A DNA stretch of 64,000 nt from Blastomyces gilchristii SLH14081 (GCF_000003855.2 NW_003101680.1:1374976-1438975); one strand, 5' to 3'; counted from the stretch's first letter, positions 1 through 10,898 are shown. A program made the numbers and translations. Notes: a model not told the origin generated them from the sequence alone.

Positions 1-3000
1 TCTCGGGGATGGATTTAAACTTGCTAAATGATTTCATAGAGCTATTTCCCGAAGACGGATTAAGCAAAGTACTTAAGGGGTTTCTCCGAAGCGATATATC
101 ACCGTTCCCTAAAGAACTCGAGTCGGACGAACCGAAGGAAGACGGTGCGCATAAAGAGTCAAGCGAAGCCAGTCACCAAATCAACCCTGAGGATAGCTTG
201 CTACTGATGGCGGAGGGGTTGGAGCAAAGTCCAGATTCAATCCTTGCGCACAGGATTATGGGGCAGCTTTATTTGTCTCTGGATGAGTTCCAGACTGCCG
301 TTGACGTCGCTCGCAAAGGTATAGAAGTGATTACGGAAGTACAGCGATTTACAGGACTAAAACTGCGTAATGTCACTGACGCTGTGAATATTACTCTCGC
401 TACCGCTCTCATTACATACCAATCACCAAAAAATCACCCAGAGGCAAAGCAGATATTTGAAGAGATGTTAAATCGCAGGCCGAAATCTACCAGCTGCCTT
501 CTCGGGATCGGTCTGATCCTAGAAGAAGATCAGGATTATGCCACCGCTGTGGACTTCCTTGAGCAGGCGTTGGAGCGCGACCCCACTAATCTTAAGATAA
601 GAAGTGAACTGTTCTGGTGTAAAGCACATAATGGAGCACTCGAACTAGGGCTATATGGTCTACGGGAAACTTTAGACATGATGGAATCGGGTCGTACGCG
701 GAATCAAGACCTCAGAGCGGAGATATTGTACCGGATCGGGTACTGCCAATGGGAGTTAGATCCGTCACCCGTAGCCCGGAAAGACCGCACCAAAGCCTAC
801 GCCAGTTTTCTCGGCTCCATACAGTCGAATATGAATTACGCACCCGCATATAGTAGCTTGGGGGTGTACTATGAGGACTACAAGAAGGACCGGAAGCGAG
901 CGCGCCGGTGTTTCCATAAGGCTTTCGAGATTTCACCTGCAGAGGTAGATTCTGCGGAACGTCTAGCTAGGGATTTTGCAAACCAAGGGGCGTGGGACCT
1001 CGTTGAAGCGATATCACAAAGAGTGGTGGATTCGGGAAGGGCGAAACCTACTCCGGGCTCGAAACGGCAAGGCTATAGTTGGCCATATGCCGCTCTGGGT
1101 GTGGTGGAAATAAACAGACAACAATATACGAAAAGCATAGTAGCGTTCCAATCGGCATTGCGAATATCTCCGCATCATTACCAATCCTGGGTCGGGCTGG
1201 CTGAAAGCTATCACAATTCCGGCCGTTTTATCGCAGCTACCAAGGCGTTTGAGCATGCGGAGACATTGGAGACCACCCTCCCGGTATCTGAAAGGGAACA
1301 AACTTGGTTCGCAAAGTACATGCTTGCAAATGTGAAACGGGAACTTGGAGAATACGAGGATGCTATTACGAGATATGAAGCAGTTTTGAACTTAAAGCCA
1401 GACGAGCTCGGAGTCTCGATCGCACTCTTGCAAACCCTCACTGAAAATGCATGGAAGTGCGTCACGTCAGGTTTGTTCGGGGAAGCTGCTGAATGTGCAA
1501 GGAAGGCTATTGAAAATGGAATATCAATTGCACAGTTCCACCCTGACGTGTTCAACCTTTGGAAGTCAATTGCGGATGCCTTTTCCATCTTCTCTTGGAT
1601 TCGAGGGAAGGCATCCTTTATGCCTATCACTGAATACAGGAAGCTAATTGAGAGTCAAACTGATATGGGATGCTTTGAATTACTTGCAGACGAGGATGGT
1701 GTGAGGACAGACTTTGTATCACTCCTCACGAAGTCGGATTCTGAAGAAGTTTTATCACCAAACGTATGCATGCACGCTGCAATTCTTGCTCAAAAACGCG
1801 CTGTGTCCATATCTACAAGTGACAAACACGCTCAAGCAATATCCTGGTATAACCTTGGATGGGCAGAATATCGCGCATATACTTGCTTGGAGGATGGGGC
1901 GAAATCGAAAAGAAACAAACCCTTCCTCAAAGCAGCGATGCGGTGTTTCAAACGAGCAATCGAACTCGAAGCTGGTAATTCCGAGTTCTGGAATGCACTT
2001 GGAGTTGTTACAACGTCCCTAAGTCCGAAAGTCGCTCAACATTCGTTTGTCCGAAGCCTTCATCTAAACGAAAGAAGTCCTCAGGTATGGACGAATTTAG
2101 GTGTATTGTACATTCTTCACAACGACCATGAGCTTGCAAACGAGGCATTTACAAGGGCACAGTCAGCGGATCCAGATTTTGCTCATGCTTGGCTTGGACA
2201 GGGCCTCCTTGCTCTGCTTTTTGGAGACGTAAAGGAAGCCAGAGAGCTCTTTACGCACGCCTTTGAACTAGGAAATTCAGCGTTAACGCTCCCGAAAAGG
2301 CAGTATGCAGTCTCCGTCTTCGACCATCTTATCTCCGACTCTATGATGCATGTTGATATTCAACAACTCATACAACCCCTTTTCGCCCTCCACCAACTCC
2401 ATACCCAATCGCCTTCCGATCTTCCATTGCAACATCTTTCAGCTCTCCTGGCTGAAAGGATGGGCAGTTTTGCAGACTCCAATTCTAGCCTGGAAAATGT
2501 GTGTTCTGGTATGGAATCAGAATACGAAAGTTCAGAGTCGACCTCGTCATTAGCTCGGTTTGCCCAGGCAAAATCAGATGCCGCCCGAGTGCATCTGGCT
2601 CAGATGGAATACGACGCGGCCGTTGACAGCGCAGAAACTGCTCTAAGTCTATCATCTGACGGCGGCATAGAAGAGTTTGACCCTCTAGTCAACCAAAAGC
2701 TACGACTTTCGTCACATCTTGCGGCGGGACTAGCCTATTATTACCTCAAGGATATGGATAGGGCAATCGACATGTTCCGTGATGCTCTGCAAGAAGCTGA
2801 CAGTTCACCGGATGCGGTATGCTTATTGGCTCAAGTCCTATGGGCCAAAGGCGGAGAGGAGGAACGAGAAGCCGCTCGAGTTCAGCTTTTGGACTGCATC
2901 GAAAAGCATCCTACACATGTTGGCGCCGTAACGCTCTTGGGTGTCATAGCTCTGCTGGATGCTGACGTGGATTCAATCGAGGCAGTCGAGTTAGACTTGC

Positions 3001-3395
3001 AAGAGATGCGAACAAGTGACGATGTTGGCATACATGACCGCGTGAAGGTTACAAAGCTTCTGGCAAGCATTGCCAAGCTTGGACATGTGAAAAATCCTGA
3101 TGTCTCGCAAGAGTTAAGGCAGAGCCAGGAAGCTAACACGTCTATAATGCTTGCCCCCTATCAACCACAAGGGTGGGCTACACTGGCAGCGGCGTCATCG
3201 GAGCCATATCCGGCTGAAATGGCGCTACACACGGCATTGCAGAACATCCCGCCAAAGGGAACGCTTGATGCAGCAGAGCTGGCTAAGTACTACACCCTCA
3301 CTGGCCGTCGGGACGCTGCCGCAAGAGCAATAATGATAGCGCCTTGGATACCGGATGGTTGGAAGGAACTTCCTCATTGCATATCGGCGGAGTAA
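1..3395 (+). CDS. SKI3: Ski3 superkiller TPR protein, 5'-truncated by window edge
   Basis: Role known for the family: scaffold subunit of the cytoplasmic Ski2-Ski3-Ski8 complex, which feeds mRNA to the exosome for 3'-5' decay. The sequence shows one open frame of more than 1120 residues made almost wholly of TPR-like helical repeats, such as AHRIMGQLYLSLDEFQTAV, APAYSSLGVYYEDY and AHAWLGQGLLALLFGDVKEA. The C-terminal segment (IPPKGTLDAAELAKYYTLTG) resembles Ski3/TTC37. The frame is open to base 1, so the ATG at 9 is probably internal. Fungal Ski3 is about 1400 residues, so roughly 300 N-terminal residues lie outside. No intron is needed here. It ends with TAA and is convergent with the Rmi1 gene 178 bp downstream. 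Assignment rests on TPR architecture and length; another large TPR protein is the alternative. Confidence 0.82.
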   Translation, partial: SGMDLNLLNDFIELFPEDGLSKVLKGFLRSDISPFPKELESDEPKEDGAHKESSEASHQINPEDSLLLMAEGLEQSPDSILAHRIMGQLYLSLDEFQTAVDVARKGIEVITEVQRFTGLKLRNVTDAVNITLATALITYQSPKNHPEAKQIFEEMLNRRPKSTSCLLGIGLILEEDQDYATAVDFLEQALERDPTNLKIRSELFWCKAHNGALELGLYGLRETLDMMESGRTRNQDLRAEILYRIGYCQWELDPSPVARKDRTKAYASFLGSIQSNMNYAPAYSSLGVYYEDYKKDRKRARRCFHKAFEISPAEVDSAERLARDFANQGAWDLVEAISQRVVDSGRAKPTPGSKRQGYSWPYAALGVVEINRQQYTKSIVAFQSALRISPHHYQSWVGLAESYHNSGRFIAATKAFEHAETLETTLPVSEREQTWFAKYMLANVKRELGEYEDAITRYEAVLNLKPDELGVSIALLQTLTENAWKCVTSGLFGEAAECARKAIENGISIAQFHPDVFNLWKSIADAFSIFSWIRGKASFMPITEYRKLIESQTDMGCFELLADEDGVRTDFVSLLTKSDSEEVLSPNVCMHAAILAQKRAVSISTSDKHAQAISWYNLGWAEYRAYTCLEDGAKSKRNKPFLKAAMRCFKRAIELEAGNSEFWNALGVVTTSLSPKVAQHSFVRSLHLNERSPQVWTNLGVLYILHNDHELANEAFTRAQSADPDFAHAWLGQGLLALLFGDVKEARELFTHAFELGNSALTLPKRQYAVSVFDHLISDSMMHVDIQQLIQPLFALHQLHTQSPSDLPLQHLSALLAERMGSFADSNSSLENVCSGMESEYESSESTSSLARFAQAKSDAARVHLAQMEYDAAVDSAETALSLSSDGGIEEFDPLVNQKLRLSSHLAAGLAYYYLKDMDRAIDMFRDALQEADSSPDAVCLLAQVLWAKGGEEEREAARVQLLDCIEKHPTHVGAVTLLGVIALLDADVDSIEAVELDLQEMRTSDDVGIHDRVKVTKLLASIAKLGHVKNPDVSQELRQSQEANTSIMLAPYQPQGWATLAAASSEPYPAEMALHTALQNIPPKGTLDAAELAKYYTLTGRRDAAARAIMIAPWIPDGWKELPHCISAE

Positions 3396-3469
3396 TTGGG
3401 CGGGATAGTCATCTAACAGCATATATTTCTTAGTTCAGGACCCATATGTTGCAAAAATAGAAGAGAGTA

Positions 3470-3496
3470 AAAGAAAGAAAGAAAGAAAGAAAGAAA
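3470..3496. repeat. (AAAG)n microsatellite between convergent genes
   Basis: About 27 bp of AAAG repeats in the 178-bp gap between the Ski3 and Rmi1 stop codons. Confidence 0.9.
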
Positions 3497-3573
3497 CAAT
3501 AAACCAAGCCATCCTGTAGATAGTAAATTTTATACTTACACATAACATACTATTGGAGCATAAACATTTAAGT

Positions 3574-4353
3574 TCACGTAGTTTCGGCAGCAGCCTGCTC
3601 TGCCAATCTTTCCAATAGCCTAGCTTTTCTCCCATCTCTCCACGCTTTATCTAACCCTTCAATCTTTCCTCCAAGCACATTAACGCAATCTGGTTCCAGC
3701 AACAACATCCCTCTCGCCACGGTCGCGTTTTTCAACACCATCTTTGCCCCGATAGACATCTTCCCAATCCCAACTTCCTCCACTGGTTTGCATTCGATTG
3801 CAACGACTCTCGTCCCTTTCGCATCTTGGAGCACTAGCCGATGTGGCCCACCATTGCCGGTTGTGGAGGATGATATATTCCGCGCATTGCTATTATTTGC
3901 TCTTGATGTATTTGGGGTGTTATTAGTGGTGTTGTTGTAACCAGCAGTCGCAACATCGCCCGACTCATCCCGGGTGACAGTTCGTATAATCTCTCGCCCA
4001 CGCGTTTCTTCCCCGCGCTCTATCTTTTCAATTGACTCAACCTGGCTCCAGAGGCTGCTGCCTATGTCCTCTATATCAAGTACTTGGAGTGGAATTGGTC
4101 CAGGTATGAGGCATTCTTTGACTGCGGGGTCCGGAATGTTTGTTGGGAGGGCTTGAGAGGGGTTAGTGATTTCGAGAGAGGTCGTGAAGTCCGAGGCTAG
4201 GAGGCGGAATAGGGCTGTCTGGGTCAGAGCGGAGAGGGGGGTGGTCGCTGCACGCTGCGAGGAGAGAAATTGAGAGAGCCAGGGCTGTGCGATAGGGAGG
4301 GATTTTGTTATGAGGAGGTGGTTCGATATGTGGGCTCGAGGGTCAGTGGCCAT
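3574..4353 (-). CDS. RMI1: RecQ-mediated genome instability protein 1 (Rmi1)
   Basis: Family role: OB-fold subunit of the Sgs1/BLM-Top3-Rmi1 complex that dissolves double Holliday junctions in the nucleus. The frame extends upstream to 4440, but the ATG at 4353 (MATDPRAHISNHLL) gives a 259-residue protein of usual fungal length, and the extra 29 residues look like leader translation. The N-terminal helices (LPIAQPWLSQFL) are followed by the Rmi1 signature PLQVLDIEDIGSSLWSQVE and, after a low-complexity Asn/Thr/Ser insert (about residues 137-170), the OB-fold strands LVLQDAKGTRVVAIE and IGAKMVLKNATVARGMLLLEPDCVNVLGG. The Asn/Thr insert between OB-fold halves is common in fungal homologues. The gene is divergent from Vps51, and the 291-bp gap probably holds both promoters. 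Confidence 0.88.
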   Translation of the reverse strand: MATDPRAHISNHLLITKSLPIAQPWLSQFLSSQRAATTPLSALTQTALFRLLASDFTTSLEITNPSQALPTNIPDPAVKECLIPGPIPLQVLDIEDIGSSLWSQVESIEKIERGEETRGREIIRTVTRDESGDVATAGYNNTTNNTPNTSRANNSNARNISSSTTGNGGPHRLVLQDAKGTRVVAIECKPVEEVGIGKMSIGAKMVLKNATVARGMLLLEPDCVNVLGGKIEGLDKAWRDGRKARLLERLAEQAAAETT

Positions 4354-4540
4354 AATGATTTGAATCAGCCCTAGGCAAATGTGTTTCGTATAATTTTGGA
4401 CTCTGCGAACGTTTCTTATGCGAGTCCCATAGCTCTCCAACGTTCAACGTTTGTCTGCATGCCGCACGGACCACTAGTTTAATTCTAAATTTGGCCTAGT
4501 GGATTCTGTAGTTCCCTTGGCATCAACGAGTACCAGGTCA

Positions 4541-4566
4541 CATCATCATCATCATCATCATCATCA
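4541..4566. repeat. (CAT)n microsatellite in the Rmi1/Vps51 divergent promoter
   Basis: About 8.7 CAT units some 80 bp upstream of the Vps51 ATG, probably in its 5' UTR. In one upstream frame it reads as a histidine run, but that frame does not join Vps51. Confidence 0.9.
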
Positions 4567-4644
4567 GTCGAGTACCCTTCGGACATTTCCTATAAGAAGT
4601 TTTACATTGCCCCAAAATAATATCAAAAACACATTTCAGTCGTC

Positions 4645-5496
4645 ATGTCAACTATATCCTCGCCCCGCCCTTCCATATCATCTGCTCGAACCCCTACACC
4701 GACTGGATCCCGTCGACCGTCTGTCGAAACCAACAGCTTGGCAGCAAGCAACACCTCCAACCCTATGGCCAAAGCCACTTCCCCATCTCTTGCACATCGG
4801 AGAAACCGAGCTGCGCTGCGAGATTATTATAATCTCCGGCCTACTGGTCCTGAGCCGTCTCAACCCAGCCAAGCTCGACCCCGAAGCATATCCCCTAGCG
4901 TAACCTCCCACGATCCCACAACCCACCCGTCCCTTCCTGCAACGCACGCTGAACTCGACAGCCCCAACTTCGATCCATCTGCCTACATTTCCCACTTACT
5001 ATCCACTTCCTCCCTCTCAGCGATTCTCAAGGCAGAAAATTCGCTAATCAGTGATATCCGGACGCTTGATGGCGAGCGGAAAGCACTTGTATACGATAAC
5101 TACTCGAAACTGATAAAGGCTGTGGAGACCATTGGAAAGATGCGGGCTAGTATCGAGGAGAGAGGCCAGCCTGTGATCATGACGAAGACGCTAACCCCCG
5201 CAGTCGGGTTTGTGGCAGAAACTGCTGCGGCGCTGATTCAGGAACAGGAGAAATCTCTGCTGGAGCGGGATGATCCGAAGGAGGAGCCTCACGGTGACCT
5301 GGATCGGGAGAGGGAGACTGTGAGATGGGCTCTCGCTAGCCCTACGCGGCTTAAGGAGTTGCTGGATGATGGCAAGAGAGAAGAGGCGGAAAGAGACTGG
5401 AAGGAGATAGAAAGACTACTGGTGAAGTGGAAAGGGGTGAAAGGGGTTGATAAGTTAAGAACGGCCTGTGAAGAGATCATGGGGAAAGGCGAATAG
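4645..5496 (+). CDS. VPS51: Vps51/Vps67-domain GARP (EARP) tethering subunit
   Basis: Family role: small subunit of the GARP tethering complex, which captures endosome-derived vesicles at the trans-Golgi and binds the SNARE Tlg1. It is a single exon of 283 residues. The first 100 residues are Ser/Pro/Thr-rich and disordered-looking. Then comes the Vps51 motif (NFDPSAYISHLLSTSSLSAIL, about 108-128) and the helical stretch LISDIRTLDGERKALVYDNY and SKLIKAVETIGKMR, the conserved CATCHR-type N-terminal coiled coil. The C-terminal part is charged and helical (DDGKREEAERDWKEIERLL). The length fits short fungal Vps51. The ATG at 4645 is the first in frame and follows an AT-rich leader. It is convergent with the DUF1917 gene. 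Confidence 0.88.
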   Translation: MSTISSPRPSISSARTPTPTGSRRPSVETNSLAASNTSNPMAKATSPSLAHRRNRAALRDYYNLRPTGPEPSQPSQARPRSISPSVTSHDPTTHPSLPATHAELDSPNFDPSAYISHLLSTSSLSAILKAENSLISDIRTLDGERKALVYDNYSKLIKAVETIGKMRASIEERGQPVIMTKTLTPAVGFVAETAAALIQEQEKSLLERDDPKEEPHGDLDRERETVRWALASPTRLKELLDDGKREEAERDWKEIERLLVKWKGVKGVDKLRTACEEIMGKGE

Positions 5497-5962
5497 GTTT
5501 CTCTGGGCAGACATCATTGTCTGATCTGTCACAACTACGCGACACTGCGGCATTGCAGAGTTGATCCTTCTATGCCACAACTCCCGTAGTGGATGAGACG
5601 GCCACATCCGGCTGTTAGAAATCGACAAGTTCCCATGAGCGGTGTCAATCAACTGGTTAAATACCGCGGGGGTGATTTCAGCATTGGCTCAGAGCATCCA
5701 TGGCCTTTAGCGCCTTTCCGAGGTTGGCTTCATGATAAGCATTGCTCGGATGACCAAGCGGCACAAGCTCTCGGAAACACGTATGCGAGCGCCCTTTATC
5801 AATAGAAATGCCGATCCCGAATATCAAGGGAGAAAGAAGATATTTGTAATTACATCACGTATCGCTACGTACCCCGAAGGTCCATATACCCCGTATAACG
5901 TCAAGCCAAAAGTTACTATTAAATATACCATGATAACACAAACTTCGCCCTATTCAACCTAG
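5497..5962. other. Convergent spacer, no gene seen
   Basis: 466 bp between two stop codons, presumably both 3' UTRs. Short frames here show no family resemblance. Confidence 0.6.
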
Positions 5963-7027
5963 TTACCTGTTGTTCGCCAAAATCTCCGTGCTAGAATGCA
6001 TACTCTGCTTCAGTCCGAACGGATTACTATTCATAATACCCAGGTAAGTGTATGCATCACACTTGTAGTAAATCGGCGCCCATCCTTGCCCGCTCCGGAA
6101 GAGTCCCAACTGCTTCATGCTCATAAGCACCCTCATGATATCCGCCTTATCGTCAAAATCAGCCGTATACACGCAAATAAGTCTTGGTCTGTTAGCATCT
6201 CCAGATCTCGACCCACCACATTCTGTCGCGACTTTTGCACCTATACCCAGCTGCCCACGCGCGGTCGATTCCGCAACGATCCCCCAAACCATATCCACTC
6301 GTCTCACGGATGGGAACAGCATCCATTTGCCTGATATAATCTTGTTCGCACGTGCGGCTTCCAAGATCTCTGCATCGAGTATGCGGCACTGCATACTGAT
6401 TCTCTGCTCCAACAAATACTGTGGTCTGTCATGGAATTCAGCGCGCAGGGCCTCTCTTTTATCATTGAAGGCCTGCAGCAGCTCTGCGCCGCGGTCTTTG
6501 AAGTTGCTAATGTCTTCGTTTGAATATGGTACTGGATTACAAATGGCAGGGTTTTTGATGTATATCCATGGACCTACGGAGGAAGCGGTGGTAGTCCTCG
6601 GTGATAGACGGGCGAGGAATTGCGGAATGGTCTCTGTTTTCGAGCGGTGGGGGCTGCTGGGTGTTGGTGTCTGGTTATGGTAGTTGATACTAGGTTCATT
6701 CCCTGTGCCTTCTAGTTCTTCCTTGGTATCGATGTCGATGTCCATCATGTCCACGTCCATGTTCGTATCCAGGTTTCGCTGCTGGGCGGCGATTGTCGCT
6801 AGAGATTTTGGATGGATTGATTTCCAATAGTGATGCACGCTGAAGTTGGATACTTGCTCCTCAAGCGTTGCGATTTGATTGTCATCTCCTGTGATGTCTT
6901 GTGTAAGCTACTTTCCAACCTCTTGGATTTTAATGAACGCACCGTAGAAGCTCGATTCATCAGAGATGTAACCCTCTGTGGTCGCCTTGGGTAATATTTC
7001 CACATCGCGTTGTGGCAGAGGTCGCAT
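5963..7027 (-). CDS. DUF1917 / Bles03-like (UPF0696) protein, two exons
   Basis: The family is related to human C11orf68 (Bles03), with an eIF4E-like fold; its biochemical function is not established. Exons are complement(6943..7027) and complement(5963..6888), with a 54-nt intron (GTGCGT...CACAG). Splicing joins a first exon ending SDESSFYG to DDNQIATLEEQ, giving 336 residues with phase kept. The conserved core is in exon 2: GPWIYIKNP, then a KWMLFP segment, MVWGIVAEST, RLICVYTADF, DIMRVLMSMKQLGL, and the C-terminal KCDAYTYLGIMNSN with GLKQSMHSS. The middle contains an acidic/Asp-rich stretch (MDVDMMDIDIDT). The ATG at 7027 is chosen because it is the nearest start in frame; an upstream ATG at 7120 would translate the TA repeat as Ile/Tyr and is unlikely. 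Divergent from Dph7. Confidence 0.85.
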
Positions 7028-7516
7028 TGGGAAGGTATCATATATATATATATATATATATATCCCTTGGACCACTAAGATCAGGAGATCAGGCAGCAAT
7101 ACACACCGAGTCACGGGCACATATTAATATCCCAGCAGCCAATATCTCTGTTGTCAACCTCAAACTCATTTCCATGACCTCAGCTCAGGGGGATTGCTGC
7201 CGGTTACAGACTCTAAAGGGTTAGGCGGCCCGCCACGCCTCACCCTTTAAATAGTCGGTTTCTTAACCAGTTGAAAGCCTGGGACTAAGTTTTTGGCGTG
7301 AGAGCCAGAAAAGTGGATATTTATCAGAATAAATAGTCGACCTCAAACCTTAAAAAAGCAGCATCATCAACGAGGGTAGTAGGGGTTGGAAATACCCTAT
7401 CACTCGATTCAAATAAATAATTGAGCAGATAGGCTCGCATCAATATATAAATAGATGCTAATATACGTATATCTGCGTTTATTATTCTGCTGCATTCTAT
7501 CATCTCATTTCGTGCC
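7028..7516. promoter_or_regulatory. Divergent promoter region, DUF1917 / DPH7
   Basis: 489 bp between two start codons. It contains an (AT)n run at about 7040-7062, only about 13 bp upstream of the DUF1917 ATG, and A/T-rich sequence with CTTTAAATAG near 7250. No defined factor site is claimed. Confidence 0.5.
7040..7062. repeat. (AT)n microsatellite in the 5' leader
   Basis: About 11 AT units directly in front of the DUF1917 start codon. Confidence 0.92.
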
Positions 7517-8947
7517 ATGGCGACTATTCAACAACCCCTGGAGTCGCTCCACACAACTTTCCTCGACCAGCCTCCGAGCTGCCTCGAATTCTGTCCTGCA
7601 GACCCAGATTATGTCGTCATCGGGACATATCTTTTATCTGAATTATCATCGGAAAGCTCAACTGTTACTGAACAAATAAAAACCGGAACCATACAGCTCT
7701 TCAAGCTAGATCCGGAATCCTGTCAACTGTAAGACTCCATGCATGCATTTAATGTCGGTATATTGTTTTCCTCTATATATCCGTTATAGTTAATTTACGC
7801 AAAACGAATTTTTTCTAAATGCCATTGCCAACTGGAACGTAATAGCACTCAAATCCATAAAACACTACTACCCCATGCGGTCTTTGACCTGCACTTCTCG
7901 CCACGAGACCAAAGCCAATTCGCAATCGCCACAAGCGCAGCATCAGTATCCTTATACCGCCTTGAATATTCCTCACCAAAGGCTCCCAGTAGCATCGTTC
8001 ACTTGACCACAATACCCGTTCACGAGGACCCGAGCATCCCCGCCCTCTACCTCTCCTGGTTGCCGCCACCACCGTTGCTGGCGGGGGATAAACGAGTCAA
8101 ACATAGCCATGGCCGTGACCATTCTCCTAGCCAGCTATCTACGGACGGTTTCGCCGTCTCCTTTTCAGACGGGAGAGTCTCCATCTTCCATACTAACCCC
8201 CCTTCTCACGACTTCTCCAAAGAATCAATGACAGAGATAGTGTTACCAGGCGAGCCGATAGAGGTCTGGTTCACCACGTTCCATTATGGTAGATCATTAT
8301 CCGGAGAAGAACATCTTACGTTGTTTTCCGGGGACGACTTTGGCGGTTTGCGTGTACATGAATTTGCTGGGGACGGGGATGAAGGTAGTAGAATGTTGTG
8401 GGATGATGGGCAGTTCACCGCCCAGACGATGGAAGTTACTGTTGGCAGAAAGCATTATGGAGCAGGAGTAACGGCGATTCTGCCCTTGTTTACTGAAGGT
8501 GGGGAAACAGTGTTGCTTACGGGGAGCTATGATGAGTATCTTCGAGTGTACAAATTTACGGGGCGAGGGTCTGTTTTAGCTGAGGAAAGGTTGGGCGGAG
8601 GGGTGTGGAGGCTGAAGATCATTAGGGAGGTGGAAGATGAGATTTTGGCGCTGGAGTGGCCTTCGAGAACAGGGAGGTCACGCTCGTACTTGGTTCTTGC
8701 TAGTTGTATGCATGCAGGGGGGAGAATTGTTAGGGTGACTTGTTCTCTCGGTAGTGAAGGTGATGCGCCAAGGGTGGGATCATGGAGTATTGAAACCCTG
8801 GCGCAGTTTACGGAGCATGAGAGTATGAATTATGCATCGGATATTTGGAGAGGTAGAGAGGAGGGTGAGACGCAGGGCGATCCCTTGCTCTGTGTCTCGA
8901 GTAGCTTTTACGATAAGAGGGTTTGCATATGGAAGGCAAAGGTTTAG
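7517..8947 (+). CDS. DPH7: Diphthine methyltransferase-type WD40 protein (Dph7/Rrt2), two exons
   Basis: Family role: Dph7 hydrolyses the methyl ester of methylated diphthine on translation elongation factor 2, allowing Dph6 to amidate it to diphthamide in the cytosol. Exons are 7517..7728 and 7846..8947; the 117-nt intron (GTAAGA...AATAG) keeps phase and gives 437 residues. Exon 1 has PSCLEFCPADPDYVVIGTY and TGTIQLFKLDPE, the typical Dph7 start (CVEFCP...GTY, then KRxGxIxL). Exon 2 has VFDLHFSPRDQSQFAIATS, FAVSFSDGRVSIF, HLTLFSGDDFGGLRVHE, VLLTGSYDEYLRVY, GGGVWRLKII, MHAGGRIV and a terminal SSFYDKRVCIWKAKV, all matching the family's WD repeats. The last repeat ends at the natural TAG. Convergent with Rpn12. 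Confidence 0.88.
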
Positions 8948-9308
8948 GATTTGGAGATGTATGCCTCCCCGCTTCCTGTTAGGTTGTGTCTTTTTAAGCG
9001 AGCTGATATGTGAGTGGCATATGGTGGACGGATTGATACACAATGCAAGTCATAAATATATGGCCCTCACATGTTATCTATGTGGTGCCACGGAAGGAAA
9101 ATAGAAATGTGAGAAAGAGGAAACTCTGCTGGCAATAGTGGGAATACAGGAAAATTCCTAATCAACGACGTACGTTCAAGACTGTATATAGTGCATTGAA
9201 CGCTCTATTCTCTCCTAAGCACTTAGGATGCTCATCCACGCTATATGAGTTTCAGGCGAGCAACAACAGTGGCGGGGAGGCGGGAGGTACAAAGAACAGT
9301 CGCCGTAA
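8948..9308. other. Convergent spacer, no gene seen
   Basis: 361 bp, presumably the 3' UTRs of Dph7 and Rpn12. Nothing else recognised. Confidence 0.55.
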
Positions 9309-10347
9309 CTACACAATCGTCCCTAGCTGCTGAGCATAGCCAATGCCATTCTCAATAATCGAGCGACTGGCGCGTGAAGCACTCTTCTCCGAGCCCTGTA
9401 CCTGTTCCGCCTCTGATTGAGGAAAGTATATTCTCCCATCCCTGAGAATCCAATCACGAGATTCTGCAAATTCAACAACATCCCCTTCCGAGTCGAGCTT
9501 TAGAACATCTTTGGCGCTCGATATGGAGAGGGATTCGTATGCCTTCTCGGCGCTCGCGGCCATCCACATTCGGATTGTGCTTAGTAGGACCTAGAAAAAG
9601 GCTATGAGTGGTGGAACAGCGACAACCCGAAGGCGGAGATTCTCCCCAATTCCCTTTCCCTTATCTCCGTCTAATATAGATCACGAGTGCAGGAAGCTCT
9701 CTCTAGGAGGTACATACCGGCGAAAATATTTCAAATTCCTCAGGCAGCTTTGCTTGTCCGGACAAAGCTTCCGAATTCCCTTTCTTCCTGGCCTGCTGCT
9801 TCAACTGTTCCCACGCCACGTTATACCTTCCATCCGTCATACTAGCCGCTAAATCAATCGGATATTTAAGCATGGGGTCATTTTTGACACTATCCTCATC
9901 TACATCCCTCAGCCCAGCCAAAACCGTATCAAATTCTGTAATATTGCCCTCGCTCAACAGATATACCAGATAGAGCGCCGTAATTTTGTTTCTTTGGCTG
10001 GCGCTCGGATTTAGCCGTTCCAGAGCGGGGTCTTTCGCCATTTGAAGTGCTTGCTCTCTGTCGTAGAATGGTTTTAGTAGCTTGTAGCTAGTGGTGAAAA
10101 GGGCTTGGTTTCTTGGGTCATCTTCTCGTAGGTGAAGTGAGGTAATGGCGGACAGCTCTAGGGCTTCACGGGCGAGGCAGAAGAGTTTGTCATCGATTGA
10201 AGTGGTTAAGGAGAAAGCTCCCAGCTTGTGAAGGATTGGTGCTGTTTTTTGAACAAGTTTTTCAGCTTGATTAAACTGCTTGCGTTGAAGGTTACTCTTG
10301 AACGCGGCGATGAGGTCAAGAAGCTCTCCGAGGTCCTTGTCTGGCAT
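9309..10347 (-). CDS. RPN12: 26S proteasome regulatory subunit Rpn12, two exons
   Basis: Family role: non-ATPase lid subunit (PSMD8 orthologue), whose incorporation completes the lid and drives assembly with the base. Exons are complement(9718..10347) and complement(9309..9590); the 127-nt intron (GTATGT...CTAG) lies at phase 0 and gives 303 residues. Visible family features are DLIAAFKSNLQRKQFNQAEKL near the N-terminus, AREALELSAITSLHL, FTTSYKLLKPFYD, LNPSASQRNKITALYLVYLLSEGNITEF, and the CSN8/PSMD8/EIF3K (PCI) segment MWMAASAEKAYESLSIS ... LKLDSEGDVVEFAESRDWILRDGRIYFP. The ATG at 10347 starts MPDKDLGELLDL; the longer frame to 10416 adds a hydrophobic leader not expected in this protein. The C-terminus (GYAQQLGTIV) is normal. 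Confidence 0.93.
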
Positions 10348-10864
10348 GGTGGGGTGACGAGGCTTCAAAAGATGGTTCACAGGGAAGAGAAAGAAGACGA
10401 ATAACGCGTTGACCAAGGCTATAGTATAGAGCTGAAAATGACTTTCGAGGAGGGGAGTAATATGGACGCTGTCGGCGTAACATGGTCAGGCTGGCGCCGC
10501 AAGAAGGTTTTTCCGCCTTGACATTCTGTCACGTGGTATGACGACGAACTCTCCTTTTCCTAATAGGACGGACGTGAAAGCTTGTTTATTTACACCTGCC
10601 AGGACGCTCAGTATAAATTATTTTCTATGTATACCCCTTTTGCGCGCCATTCCGTTGGCGGTTTTAACCATTATGATTCAGTATCATTATTATAACAGCA
10701 GAGCTCAATGTAGGCCAATGCTGGCTAACGGAAGCTTCTTCCTCCAAAGAAAAATGCAACTCTAATATGCTAGACCAAACCCTGCCCCAGCGCCACTCTC
10801 ATCTAAGTGAAGGAAAACCGATGCAATGTTGTGTCTTTCAAAAGAAAAGAACAAATATAAAGTT

Positions 10865-10898
<34 letters not shown>

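Noticed and set aside
4499..4903. Plus-strand frame with a histidine run
   Set aside because: Overlaps Vps51 out of frame; the His run is the (CAT)n microsatellite.
10869..10896. A28 as a retroposed poly(A) tail
   Set aside because: It is oriented as U-run in the neighbouring transcript, with no retrosequence upstream of it on the + strand and no target-site duplication seen.
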